Shown here: piece after piece, positions 1-10,340 of the stretch | Position numbering within the stretch: position 1 is the first letter of the stretch | Layout of the letters: each line of letters starts with the position of its first letter | DNA from: Apostichopus japonicus | Lineage: Eukaryota > Echinodermata > Holothuroidea > Aspidochirotida > Stichopodidae | Direction of reading: 5' to 3' | Assembly: GCF_037975245.1 (NCBI RefSeq) | Contig: NC_092564.1 | Span: forward strand, 3,313,984-3,377,983 | Length of the DNA stretch: 64,000 bases | Position numbers and translations under genes: made by a program | The notes under the pieces: generated by a model | The model's database searches: none | The model's input: only the letters and a program-made list of their open reading frames with translations | What the model was told of the DNA's origin: nothing

Positions 1-1514
1 TGGCAGGGTTGTTTTAGACAGAAAAAGTAGGCTTTTAAACAGCTTGTGAGGATAACAATGAAGTAATCTTCCCCAATATGTATCTTTTACATTAGTTCAA
101 AAGTTTGAGCAATATTTCTAAGCATCACTCTCACAGAAGTTATGGAAAATGTGTCGCCCAGACACTTTCATGACATTAATATGAATCACAAGCAAATCCA
201 GAAAAGCTGTTCTGCAAGAATAGAGGTTTACAGTACCTTGTGAATGCTTTGGTATTGTACTAAAACCAGGAGTTAACTCCAGGATTAAAGCAGTGCGTGT
301 AATGAACAGCCTAAATAAATTAATCTTTGATGCATGGTAATCACTCTTAGGTGAACTATTATGGTAATGAGTCATTTTTGTGTTTTCATTTTTAAGTCTT
401 ACACTGCAATATGTATGTGACCCTGCTAACAGTAAAGCAGTGATTTATAACTCACAGCTTGTGTATAACCCTATTGTCATGGTTTTGACAGCAAAGGTCC
501 ACCGGTTAGGAATATTAGCTATTAGTTTAACCACCATCCGCAGCTAAACTTGGGTCCCAATCTACAAAAACGCTGGGAAACGCAGCATTGACTAGCGGTG
601 ATGTGAAAATAGTCAACAAGTGTGTTATACTTTAGTGATTACAGTCGAAAGGATTATTGAACCATTTAAAGCTAACTATATTTGTATCTGTTTATAGTTT
701 TGTAATAGGTTGATGGCATTTAAAAATAGTTCAAATTCATCTCAAATTGCAATAAACTTTAATTGTATTTGGGGAAAAGGTGGTCTTGTTCACAGAATAG
801 CCCTAGACTAATTAATCAAAAAAAGCAAAAAAGATGTTTATGAGATTAATGTTGTTTACATATCAAATAGCAAACTTCAAGCAATGGGTACTTTGTAGCT
901 GTTACGTTTAACATTTTAAGATAGTAAACTCTTATTGATTGTGGCACCGACAGTCTAGAGCAGTGATTAAATTTCTAATTCAGTCCAATGGATTTTATGT
1001 TGAATATCTATTTGCATGAATTGTAAAAAGTGATTGATTGCAGAGGAATTTGAAAATAGAAAGGATACTCTTGTAATCCAATATACTGTTATTTATCAGT
1101 GGTAAATAAATTTAATCTATGTTGTAATTGTTTTACAAGGTCTGGCTTAAATGTTGTTAAAAGGTAGTAAAATTATATTCTTCTTTGCTTTCATTAGATC
1201 TGGACTGCATGTTTGAATACATCATGCAAAAAATTAATAAGATTTGAAGTTCTAACATACTTCTTTTTTTTGCTCTTAAACATCAAATACGATCTCCCAC
1301 ACACATTCATTTCAAAATCATTGCACTGTAGTTTCAGTTTAGGAATGTTGCACATAAAAGTCTGTATTGATAAAAATTTCATGTGAATATATCTCGGTGA
1401 TATTGGTTGTATTTATGTGCACTCCACAACCTTTCCACTCCTTGGACTTCCTTTTTTGGAAAAATATGTTTCTTTTTCAGGTTTCTACCATTTTATCATG
1501 TTTGCAAATCATCA
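1..1514. other. AT-rich non-coding DNA
   Basis: I see no gene here. All frames are broken by frequent stops and no splice-bounded exon stands out. A 12-bp perfect palindrome GGAGTTAACTCC lies at 269-280. Confidence 0.6.
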
Positions 1515-1838
1515 ATGTGATATCCCTTCGATGATTCCATCAGTAAAGTTTAAAAATGTGATATCCCTTCTATGATTCCATCAGTTAACAAAAAAGGTGA
1601 TATCACTTTTATGATTCCAATAGTTAACTCAAAATGTGATTTTATCTCTTCTATGATTCCCTCAGTCAAGTTTAAAAAGGTGATATCCCTTCGATGATTC
1701 CATCAGTTAACTCAAAAAGTGATATCCCTTCTATGATTCCCTCAGTTAAGTCTAAAAAGGTGATATCAGTTCTATGATTCCATCAGTCAAATCTAAAAAG
1801 GTTGTATACCTTCTATGATTCCATCATTCTACTAAAAT
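1515..1838. repeat. ~40-bp tandem repeat, 8 units
   Basis: Units begin with GTGATATCCCTTC at about 1518, 1558, 1597, 1636, 1680, 1719, 1760 and 1801, followed by TATGATTCCATCAGTTAA and an A-rich spacer. The period is 39-41 bp, apart from one 44-bp unit that carries a small insertion (GATTTTATC). Units differ at several positions, so the array is moderately old. It does not code. Confidence 0.9.
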
Positions 1839-2380
1839 GATAAAAGAAAACTTAGAACAAGCCAAGAAAAGTATTGTAAATATAAGAGGAATATATCTTG
1901 TTTTGTGATGCTAGAAGGTAAGGGAGAAATTCAGTCTGGACGCAATGACAGACACTCAGTTTTGTCACTGTGGCCAAGCTTGGAGTCAGTGCAGTGGAGA
2001 AATTGGAAGTCTGAGTCGTTGATTTGCCTATAGTACACGTAGTAAAAATATCATTTAAATTTAAATTCATTCATTCAATGTTTCTAACAGACCATGTTTC
2101 CCATTACAGTGTCCCTTTATAAATTTCTTACATTTTTCTCATTCTAACTTTTGGGCCCGCAGGTCCATCTAGCCCAGTGACGTAAATCCTGACTTGACTT
2201 GAACTCAGGATTTCTAATATAAATTCTTCCTAAAATTATATGAAAAAAAAGAATAAAAAAAGAAAGAACCAAACTTACACTAAATCATAAAATAAAAAAC
2301 TTTCTTACATATTCATGATGAATACTTTCTAATTAAGCCCTATCAAGCCATTTATATCTATCATATAGAAGTATTTGACT
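1839..2380. other. Non-coding spacer
   Basis: No supported feature. A short minus-strand open stretch at 1852-2070 has low-complexity composition and no splice context. Confidence 0.5.
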
Positions 2381-2393
2381 CCCCCCCCCCCCC
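2381..2393. repeat. Poly-C run (13)
   Basis: Thirteen consecutive C residues. Such runs are length-unstable and often miscounted in assemblies. Confidence 0.85.
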
Positions 2394-2413
2394 ATCAATG
2401 TTCTTTTTTGATA

Positions 2414-2652
2414 GTAGTCCTGAGTTTGAAATGAACTCTTTCTATCCCTGATATGATGTTACATAGATTAACAGATTCTTGAGAAAGCAGAAAAAAAACC
2501 CCCAAAAACCCCCAAAACACAGTCTAAGTAAACAAATCGCCATAATGAAAACCATGACAAAAGCAGCTTGTAAGGACATGAATTCAAGCATTGGGTCTTG
2601 TTTGATAATTAGTTATCTGGGATTAGGCAGACTGGTACTAGTACTACTACTT
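2414..2652. repeat. 239-bp direct duplication, copy 1
   Basis: Starts GTAGTCCTGAGTTTG and ends CTAGTACTACTACTT. By eye it is identical to 2653-2891 along its whole length, including the low-complexity AAAAAAAACCCCC stretch. The open frame inside it is repeated with the duplication and is not thought to code. Confidence 0.93.
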
Positions 2653-2891
2653 GTAGTCCTGAGTTTGAAATGAACTCTTTCTATCCCTGATATGATGTTA
2701 CATAGATTAACAGATTCTTGAGAAAGCAGAAAAAAAACCCCCAAAAACCCCCAAAACACAGTCTAAGTAAACAAATCGCCATAATGAAAACCATGACAAA
2801 AGCAGCTTGTAAGGACATGAATTCAAGCATTGGGTCTTGTTTGATAATTAGTTATCTGGGATTAGGCAGACTGGTACTAGTACTACTACTT
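2653..2891. repeat. 239-bp direct duplication, copy 2
   Basis: Head-to-tail with copy 1 and with no difference that I could find. The junction lies in a TACTACTACTTGTA stretch that recurs at the end of copy 2 (GTA at 2892-2894), as expected for slippage or unequal exchange at a short homology. A palindrome GCATGTAAATTACATGC follows at 2913-2929. Confidence 0.93.
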
Positions 2892-3129
2892 GTAACGGTA
2901 GAGCTAGAGCTAGCATGTAAATTACATGCATAGTAAACATCCTGAATGAATAAGTGATAAAGTCATTTGTCTTCTCCCGGTTCACTACTGATTAAAGACC
3001 CTAAACTAATGAATTTTTCAAAAGCAGCCTCCACGCCATGCCTGCAAACAATGATATTGATTTTTGTTCTCCTCAGGAAGCTCGTTGTAGCCAGGGCAAA
3101 TTTTTTTTCTCTCTCCCCACCTCACTCCT

Positions 3130-3260
3130 CTGCACTTACACCGATCCACCAATCAGGACTTTTCATTTCGCTCAGTCGGCCGAGAAAGCCAAAGCAAGCG
3201 TGGTCTCCATAGGCTGACAGTTGTGAGTCGGGGAGTTTGCTAACATTCTGGGCAAGATAA
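3130..3260 (+). promoter_or_regulatory. Promoter-like segment with CCAAT box
   Basis: A CCAAT box in NF-Y context (CACCAATCAGG, CCAAT at 3149-3153) begins a stretch richer in G+C and CpG than its surroundings (TCGCTCAGTCGGCCGAG, GCAAGCGTGG, GAGTCGGGGAG). It lies about 230 bp upstream of a perfect splice donor. I see no TATA box. The promoter role is inferred from these signals and the donor downstream. Confidence 0.45.
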
Positions 3261-3378
3261 TGAACGCATTGTTTGTCGAGGGAAAGGAAAACGGACAATA
3301 TAACCAAGAGGACAGCTGTCTTTTGACTTTGGAATTTACTATTTGATTTTTAGCTTCTTTTCTTTGGAATGCTATCAG
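3180..3378 (+). other. Candidate non-coding first exon
   Basis: The sequence ends in ATCAG|GTAAGTTG, a full match to the metazoan donor consensus; the GT is at 3379-3380. The start is approximate because no transcription start can be read. It holds one short reading frame (3260-3346) that stops before the donor, so the exon would be 5' UTR. The next convincing + strand exon is the signal-peptide exon at 58072, so this may be the first exon of that gene with a very long intron. An unrelated non-coding transcript is equally possible. Confidence 0.42.
3260..3346 (+). CDS. Possible upstream ORF, 28 aa
   Basis: ATG at 3260 opens a frame beginning MNALFVEGKENG and ending in a stop at 3344-3346, 32 bases before the splice donor at 3379. 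If the surrounding segment is a 5' UTR exon, this is an upstream ORF that could damp translation of the main frame. It resembles no family I know and may be chance. Confidence 0.2.
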   Translation: MNALFVEGKENGQYNQEDSCLLTLEFTI

Positions 3379-3944
3379 GTAAGTTGAAATTTATTATTCT
3401 CAGCTACTTTTTGAGTTTTTTCACAATTAAGTGTTATACTTGTAAGTTATTGTGAAATCTAGTACATGTTTTGTGTAATTATCCTGTCTGTTGTAAACCA
3501 GTTAATGAACCAATTTGTATGCATGTGTACATAGTACACATTATATTGACTGTGTATATGATGTTATGGATATAGAAAAGATGTTATTGGGTTATAACTT
3601 GTAATTAGTGTAACTACATACATAGTCATGATGCTGTGTTAACAAGAACAAATATAGTACACTCACTGCATGTACTGCAGCTACAGAAAAATTGATGCAA
3701 GTTGTGGAGTATTTTATTTCTCTCACATTGATTATTTATTTGCAGAGAATATAACAGCAATGGTGAATATGACAATAGGCATACGGTTTAGTGCTCAAGG
3801 TTAAATTTACTTTGAACAATAGAGTCGTTAATATCATCATATGGAACGTTGTGTCAGTAGTATATATGGGCTGTACATTTCTCTACATGTATGTGAGTAT
3901 AGTAGTAACTGCTCACTCATGTAAAACCAGAAGGATTCTGCTGG

Positions 3945-4800
3945 GGACAATCTTAAAGGAGACGCAATTCAATCCATCATCTCTAGCTTACATGATAGAG
4001 ATCTCTGTAAAGAACAGCAACTACCCCATAGCAATTAGAGAAAAATCTTGCTCTGTTTGGTAAAAATCCTAGCTTAAAAGTCATGTCTCGGAGTTCTCAT
4101 TTTGTCTCATGATGTCATAGCGCCACCAGGTTACAAAACCGTTTACTCATTCTTTGATTTTTTGTTTCTTATTTTCAAGGGAAAAGGTTAACAGTGTTGA
4201 CACTGCAAATATCGTCATCATAATGTTAAGAATTTGATGGTTTAGATTCAGCAGCTGCAAAATCCATTTCCATTACAGAAAGTAAACATTGAAATAAACA
4301 AAGAAAAACATGGGAAAAATATGAAAGCTCATTTGGCTCGATGATGTCATATTAAGACTTGATCAAGTCTTCAGCCTTGTGTGTGAAGGAACATTAAACC
4401 TGTAACAGTGGCATACTAAGCGGGGGCAGGGGTTGGGGGTGGGATGCCCCAGGTACCAGTCTGGGGATGATCCCAAAAATCAATTTTTCCATTTTATTGT
4501 AAATCATTGTGTGATCAGTTCAAAGCTTTGCCAAAGATAGTGCACCATTTTGTATTTAAGCTGCCTTACATTAGTTTCCCCCTCCCCTTAGACCCCTCAC
4601 CCAGTACGGCATCCCCTGCATGTGGTGGCAAAGGAAGGATGCCCTGGGTGCCAACTGTTATAGGTATGCCACTGACCTGTAATCTCTCCCAAATGGAATA
4701 AGAAGAGCTGTCTTAGGGAAGTTGTTCACAACATCAATGTCAGTCACTATAGAACAATAATCATCGTAGGGGTTGTGTCTTCAGGAAGGTCTAAATTTTC
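3945..4800. repeat. Dispersed repeat family X, copy 1 (interrupted)
   Basis: Aligns by eye with 7425-7985. Both contain TTAAAGG, then an AATCC(T/A)..CTAG..TT(T/A)AA..GTCATGTCT stretch, a GTGTTGACA(C/A)TG block, CCATTACAGAAA(G/A)TAAACATTG, CATTTGGCT, and a tail with AAGTCTTCA(G/A)CC and GGAACATTA. It holds a perfect 16-bp palindrome AGACTTGATCAAGTCT at 4355-4370. The copy is split by a hAT-like MITE at 4406-4674. No coding capacity is visible. Confidence 0.65.
4406..4674. mobile_element. hAT-like MITE, 269 bp, 8-bp target duplication
   Basis: Termini are CAGTGGCATAC (left) and its exact reverse complement GTATGCCACTG (right). Both sides are flanked by the perfect 8-bp direct repeat ACCTGTAA (4398-4405 and 4675-4682). 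An 8-bp duplication with CAGTGG-type ends is typical of the hAT superfamily. The interior is G-rich near the left end and C-rich further right, and has no transposase, so it is non-autonomous. It inserted into repeat family X, which is therefore older. Confidence 0.85.
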
Positions 4801-4969
4801 ATTAGTCAGTTATGGTCACATTTGTGGCCTTTCCATGTGGGTGCCACCTTCACAGTATTTTACATGCCTGACGCATCAAATGGTTTTATTTCATACATCA
4901 CTATATGTGGGAATTAATTGAAGGCTGAGAATTAACTAGATATAGAATAGCAGTCTTAGAACTTTAAAT

Positions 4970-5075
4970 GCCATCTTTTTTCAAGATATTTAGACTTGAC
5001 CAAGTCTACAGCCTTGTATACGTGAAGGAACATAGTAATCCTGTAATCTTTCCCAGCTGGAACTTGAATGTCATC
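4970..5075. repeat. Repeat family X, copy 2 (fragment)
   Basis: Shares the sequence around the palindrome with copy 1: AGACTTGACCAAGTCTACAG, then CCTTGTATACGTGAAGGAAC and CCTGTAATCTTTCCCAGCTGG. Only this tail part is recognisable. Confidence 0.6.
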
Positions 5076-5640
5076 CTTCTTCAAGATGCTGACATTTTTA
5101 ACGGCATTGTTTTAATCCACGATCTTACTGATAGGAGTGAGCAACTGACATTTTCAGAGGAGTTTCTTATAGACAGAGATAACATCATGCATTTAGAAGC
5201 AGTCAAGTTCTGTGTCAGTAATAGTACCCTACTATAACAGCTGCTTTAAAAATGCTTTTAACAATTATATACCTCGTTCCTACACCATGTAGCAGGTATT
5301 GGGTGTCTGTAATGTTCTTTGTTGTTCCACGATGCACCTACTGCATATTGTTCTTGGACTTTCCTCATTGCCACATACTACAATATCATGATTCACTATT
5401 TAGTGTATGCATAGAGATTGTATACTGTATGGTGTCTACAAGATATCATGAAGTTTACTGTTGTACATGGTGGTTATATACCCTGCACTGGTATACATAC
5501 ATTTAGTATAGCATCACACAGTCCTCAGTCTAAGAGGATGCACATTTAACATTCTAACGTACAAGTAAAACCTCCGATAGAAGAAAGTAAATAGTGTCCA
5601 TACCCTCTTAAAGCACACATGGTGGTTTACATCATTCACT
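5076..5640. other. Non-coding spacer
   Basis: No supported gene. Open stretches on the + strand are short and rich in Cys, Tyr and Ile, as expected from AT-rich noise. Confidence 0.5.
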
Positions 5641-5654
5641 GTGAAGTAGGCAGG

Positions 5655-5960
5655 GTGAATTGTGGTGTAGCGATTTCAGTATCCTCCCACAATCTCTCCG
5701 ATTCCCGGTTCATAACCTTACCAGGAACTCTCAAACTTTTCAAAACTTTATGCACATCCTGGTTGTAAATTGGGAACTGGGGTTTGGGAACAACTACTTT
5801 TCACCATGTCATCAAGGCAGTGAGATGAATGGCTGCCTTAGCCTCAGTATCTGAGAAAGTGTTCAGAGTCTGACGTATATATACACTCTTGTCCGTCGGA
5901 TGGGACGTTCAATGGTGGTCCTGGAAGCAGGATTGGCTGCCTCATAATTCTCTGAACACT
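5655..5960 (+). mobile_element. tRNA-derived SINE-like element
   Basis: The 5' part has a tRNA-like promoter: GTGGTGTAGCGATTTCAG in the A-box position and CCCGGTTCATAACC, close to the GGTTCGANNCC B box, some 40 bases later. Further on, the body carries GGATGGGACGTTCAATGGTG, a motif with the GGACGTT(A/C)AAT core also present in the SINE at 54693. No clear target duplication was found and the ends are approximate. Confidence 0.5.
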
Positions 5961-7424
5961 CATAGAAAAAAGAGAGTGTTTGATGTAAGCCGTTGTTCAT
6001 CAGTGATCATCAGGTTAATCCATAGGTAAATCACTACACTAATCTTATCATTTGTGCAATTCAACTTTTGCAGGGTGCATCCAGGTCTCCACAATCACCA
6101 ATCAATGGCATAATGAAACTAGTATAGATAACTTTCAGCATACTGTGTGTCCACCCACAGTGTAGAGTGTATCAGATGGTCAACAAGAATTATGTGGCTG
6201 CCAAAAACTTGCATGTTTGCCAAAATATTTCTGTGTCAGATATAGGTGCTTTTGTCAAGGAAGACAAAACAATGTAAAAAATTAGAAGAAAAATGGAAAA
6301 AGAAGTCAGTACCATTGTTGGTGATGAAATAAGAAGTCATGTGAACTAACATATCTAACATAGTATAAATTATCATTCTTGAAGGGAGGGAGCTGAGGTC
6401 ATCAGAAGATAATCAAACCTTTGAGGTAGCATGTTGGTATGATATACATCAGACAGTCAAGTGTGTGGTCAACCATTAATACTGAATTGCATATTAAGCT
6501 TTCTCCTCTCCATGGCGTGCCCTTTTCATTTTCAAGGTCACATTATGATTGATGCTGAATTATGCTGTTTCTCATCACAAAGCCATTGCAGTACTTTTTC
6601 AGGTTTTTTTTCTTTAATTTTATTATGGATAGTGCGTCTATATATATGGACAGACTGTAGTCTTACACATATTTATCAAGCTCTTTTCTAAAACTGAGTA
6701 CTTTACATGAAAATAAGAAAAGGACTATTAAAATGACATTGACTATTAATCAGAATTTATGCTACTGGGAGGACATTAAAAAGCTACATTTTGTATTGAA
6801 TTGTAGTAGTGTGTCATTCTAACATATATGTAAGTACAAGTGGGAGATGTATGTGGTGAGCTACAAGAAAAAACACAAAAGAAACACAGCTCCCCTTGGT
6901 ACCTTGGTACAGAAAGTAAAATGAATGCAGTGCATACTTAAAGCCTTGTTAGTTTGTCTTAAAAGCTCCTCTGGTTTCTAGTCACCCTTCTTTTCAAACT
7001 TTCAAATTAAAGTTCCGTTGACAAACTTGACTTTGTTACCTGGAAGGAAGGCGGCCTTGGCTCTGGTTAGGGGAGAAGGGAGGGACTCTTTAGCTTAGGA
7101 ACCCATCAGCAGGTGTTTTTCTCCCATCCCCAGGGGGAGGGGGGTGGTACCAGGTCTGGAACAGTTGTTCCGGCTGAAGTCAAGCTCTGTCTTCAATTGT
7201 CTTGTTCCTTTTATTTGCTTCCACCTGCTAAAATTATTTGTCTGTTTCATAAGCACGGAAAGTCCTTACTAACATACATGCACATAACTAATGCACTCTT
7301 AGTAGGTATATAATTGTTCTATGCTGTAGCTTATAGTCATACTGTTCATTAGCTATGCCTGTCCTCCTTATCACCTTACTACAACCCCTCCCCACCCCCC
7401 TCCCTTTGTCCTCATTGATGTCAT
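5961..7424. other. Non-coding spacer
   Basis: No supported gene. There is a small tandem CTTGGTAC duplication at 6896-6911 and G-rich and C-rich tracts around 7125-7145 and 7385-7405. Open frames are short and lack splice context. Confidence 0.5.
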
Positions 7425-7985
7425 ATTAAAGGTGATACAAATCCAACAATCGTTAGCTAGTATGGTTCTTTGCGATGAACAACTCAATCAAACAGCTAAG
7501 AGAAAGTTTGCCTCGTTTGGGAGACATCCTAGTTTAATGTCATGTCTGGTGGACGCTCTCAAATCTTAAATCATTGTCCCACTATCTGACTTTCTCTTTA
7601 TTCTTTTCATATTTTCACAGTACTTAGAATGTTCACAGTGTTGACAATGAAGTACGGTAATGTCATTACGAGGGTCATGTTTTAACACCTTCAATAATTT
7701 AAATTTCAGCATATTGTAAAACCCATCTCCAGAGACTCCATTACAGAAAATAAACATTGCAATAAATATAAGAAAAGAATACAAAATTGAAGCACATTTG
7801 GCTTCTAAGGTGATGTCACATTTTGCCTAGAACAAGTCTTCAACCATATGTGGAGGAACATTAGTCTGTGATGTCTCCCTAATTAAATGAGAGTTTTTTT
7901 TTAGCTCTTTGGAAAGTTATTCATGACAGTTTTGTCTAGCCATCACATAGTCCAAAAGTGATGGTTGGGTTTTTGTCTCCTTGAA
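7425..7985. repeat. Repeat family X, copy 3
   Basis: The best uninterrupted copy. It matches copy 1 across about 550 bp, with many small indels, from the TTAAAGG start through GTTGACAATGAAG, CCATTACAGAAAATAAACAT, CACATTTGGCTTC and AACAAGTCTTCAACC to the GGAACATTAGTCTGTGATG tail. Divergence is high, so the family is old. Confidence 0.65.
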
Positions 7986-9044
7986 TAAAGTCGCAGTTAA
8001 CCCTTTAATTGATTAATCTTGTCTACTAGATCTTCCATGTAAATCACATATGAGCAAACTTTGAAAAAAAAACAAATAAATTAGAAACGTACAATTTTGA
8101 TGGATGGAAAAAGATCCAGCCTAATTTACTTCCTCGAGCAAAGTACCAAATTTGTCCATATATGTTAAACTGTACAAATAAAAAATAATATGAAGCTAGT
8201 TAAAATTGCATTTATAAAAAATAATTTTTCGTGTTAATATATACTATGTTTAAACTGTTTTGAGAAAAAGCAATGCTATCAATAGAATATTGCAGAAAGC
8301 AATTGCCAGCATAAGTGTTATTATACTCTCTACAAAATACACTAAGTACTATCAATGTCCACTATAAAGCACTTATAAGTATCAAGGTATGAACCAGACT
8401 GTGGTTTATTATTAAAACAGATAGTACATTATGACAAATACTGCCGAGATGTGCAAACCTGGTGTTTTACAAGTTCTGCGTACTGTATCTTGAAGTAAGT
8501 CTACTGTACATACAGCCTGTGAATAATATTTGTACTAGTTACTCTGTAAGTTTAGGGTAGGACTTTTGATAGAGCAGACACTATCAATAGCCAGCTTGAG
8601 GTTTAATCGCCATCTTATCTTGAAAGTGCAAAAATAGACATATGGGATTTAATAATTGCTTACTGTAGAGAATTACCAATGTCAAGTAAAGAATGAAATT
8701 AATCTGGGTTCATTGAATAAGGCTCTACTTTATCAATATTTTGGAGGGAGCACGGTAATAAATATAAAAACATGGATGTTATTTTATATGGAATATAAAA
8801 CAGTTACGATTATGGTCTGATGGTCAGAAAAAACTTTTTCTTTGCGTTTCAAATTTCACAACTTACCATGTTTTGGTATTAATTTCCATTCATGGCAAAC
8901 TGTACCATTATTTTCTCCTAACTTTTATAAAGCAAAGCGGCGGTTTTAATCCACTAATGGCTAGAGGTTTATGATAAACTGCGTTCAGTTTCCTTCTTAC
9001 GACTTAATCAATTGAGAAGCAAACCTGATGTTATCATTGTCGAT
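7986..9044. other. Non-coding spacer
   Basis: AT-rich and without a supported gene, RNA or repeat. Confidence 0.5.
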
Positions 9045-9290
9045 AGATGTGATGGGAGATACTGTATCATAAATATACAACAGCTAAGGAAGCTGTCATT
9101 CCATTTGGGAGATACATACAATAGTGTTTCTTTCACTTTACAAGAACAAAGACTTAAGCAAGTCTAACTATTACATCATCGAGCCACATGAAGGCTTGAA
9201 TATTTAATCTTTCATCAAATTTACTTCAAATTTTAAATCCTGTTATCTCTAAATAAATGAGGGATGGGTTTTGCAAACTATGCTGAAGTT
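9045..9290. repeat. Repeat family X, copy 4 (partial)
   Basis: Contains TTTGGGAGATACATAC, then AAGACTTAAGCAAGTCTAAC, a degenerate form of the palindrome, and CATGAAGGCTTGAATATTTA with ATCTCTAAATAAATGAGGG, in the same order as copies 1 and 3. Confidence 0.5.
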
Positions 9291-9932
9291 TGTAACATGG
9301 CATTAGTGTAAACACTGTTTCTATTCACCGTCAAGAGTCCAAATTTGAGCAGAAAAAAAATTCCAGATACCTCTGGAACAGAGCAAGATTTCTTACAAAG
9401 ATAGGTTAGTTGGAGTAGTTCACAAAGATCTTTATCATATAGTAAGCCATTGATGATGGATGGTTTATTTGTCCTTTGAATACTAACGTCAAACAGATCT
9501 AGAGTCCTGAATGACTTTCGCAGAATTTAAGGCGGGCAGGTTAAAGGGAGTTTTACTGTATTCTAGCTCTGATATTGTAAAGACAGATTATAGGTCATCT
9601 ATAAGTCCTGAGACTGTGAGATGAGTGTCTTACAACGTGTATAGAGTCTCGTACAGTATTTGGATTCTTGCAAGGAGCATAAATTACGAGATCTACTCAT
9701 TAACAATACTTTTTTTTTTTTTTTACCTAATTGTCATTATATACATTTCTTGCCTGTGAGTGACCAGTATACATGGAAATTACAGGTTACAGAATTATAT
9801 GTCTCACTGTCAACACCTACAGTTGTGAACGTATTAACCAGAGAGAATATCTTTGTGTTTTACTCCGCCCCGGTAAAAACGTATCTAGATTTGAATATCT
9901 TAATGACACAATTGTCCTTGTGCTTAAAATAA

Positions 9933-10340
9933 TTAGATTCCAATCATAGCCGCAAGAGTGTCAAGGAAGAGTAACCTTCGTTTACCCAAGACAATATCGC
10001 AGCTACGACGACGATCATCATATATATGCCTCCTCTGGATTTGATCAATACTGATTAGGGGTTGGAACCGTTCCTCTGGCAGAACCAATTTCATCGATGA
10101 AATGTTGGGATCTGTGGTGAAATAAATCACAGTTTCTCCATCACCACCCCATTGTGGCATAAAAGCATCAAATTTCAGACTGTTATCGGATGCAGATTTC
10201 ATCCCACGCCGAAATTCAACGTCGGTAAAAAGTACTAAAGGAAGGATGTCCAGAGATTGACGATAACTCTTCCCAGCTTTTAGTTTTTTTTCTGCTTCTG
10301 ATATAAAGAGTATATATTTTAGCCACGATGGGTGGGCCAC
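9933..10340 (-). CDS. Unidentified coding-like exon or pseudogene fragment
   Basis: A 135-codon open frame on the minus strand ends in TAA at 9933-9935. It has no ATG at its 5' end: a TGA lies just upstream and the first codon is GTG. If real it is therefore a terminal exon. A plausible acceptor (TACTCTTTATATCAG) lies inside the frame near 10305. The product is mixed and protein-like, with SLDILPLVLFTDVEFRRG, an aromatic/Gly stretch FDAFMPQWGGDGETVIYFT, and a basic C-terminal region ending LFLDTLAAMIGI. I do not recognise the family. It could be a last exon of a minus-strand gene, a retroposed fragment, or a decayed transposon gene. Confidence 0.35.
   Translation of the reverse strand: MAHPSWLKYILFISEAEKKLKAGKSYRQSLDILPLVLFTDVEFRRGMKSASDNSLKFDAFMPQWGGDGETVIYFTTDPNISSMKLVLPEERFQPLISIDQIQRRHIYDDRRRSCDIVLGKRRLLFLDTLAAMIGI

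Noticed and set aside
269-280. GGAGTTAACTCC palindrome as a micro-insertion
   Set aside because: Palindromic and similar to the arms, but no flanking duplication.
1480-1495. Acceptor-like TTTCTTTTTCAG
   Set aside because: No open exon or donor follows before the tandem repeat.
2479-2933. Pair of identical ~64-residue frames
   Set aside because: Consequence of the 239-bp duplication; low-complexity and without start support.
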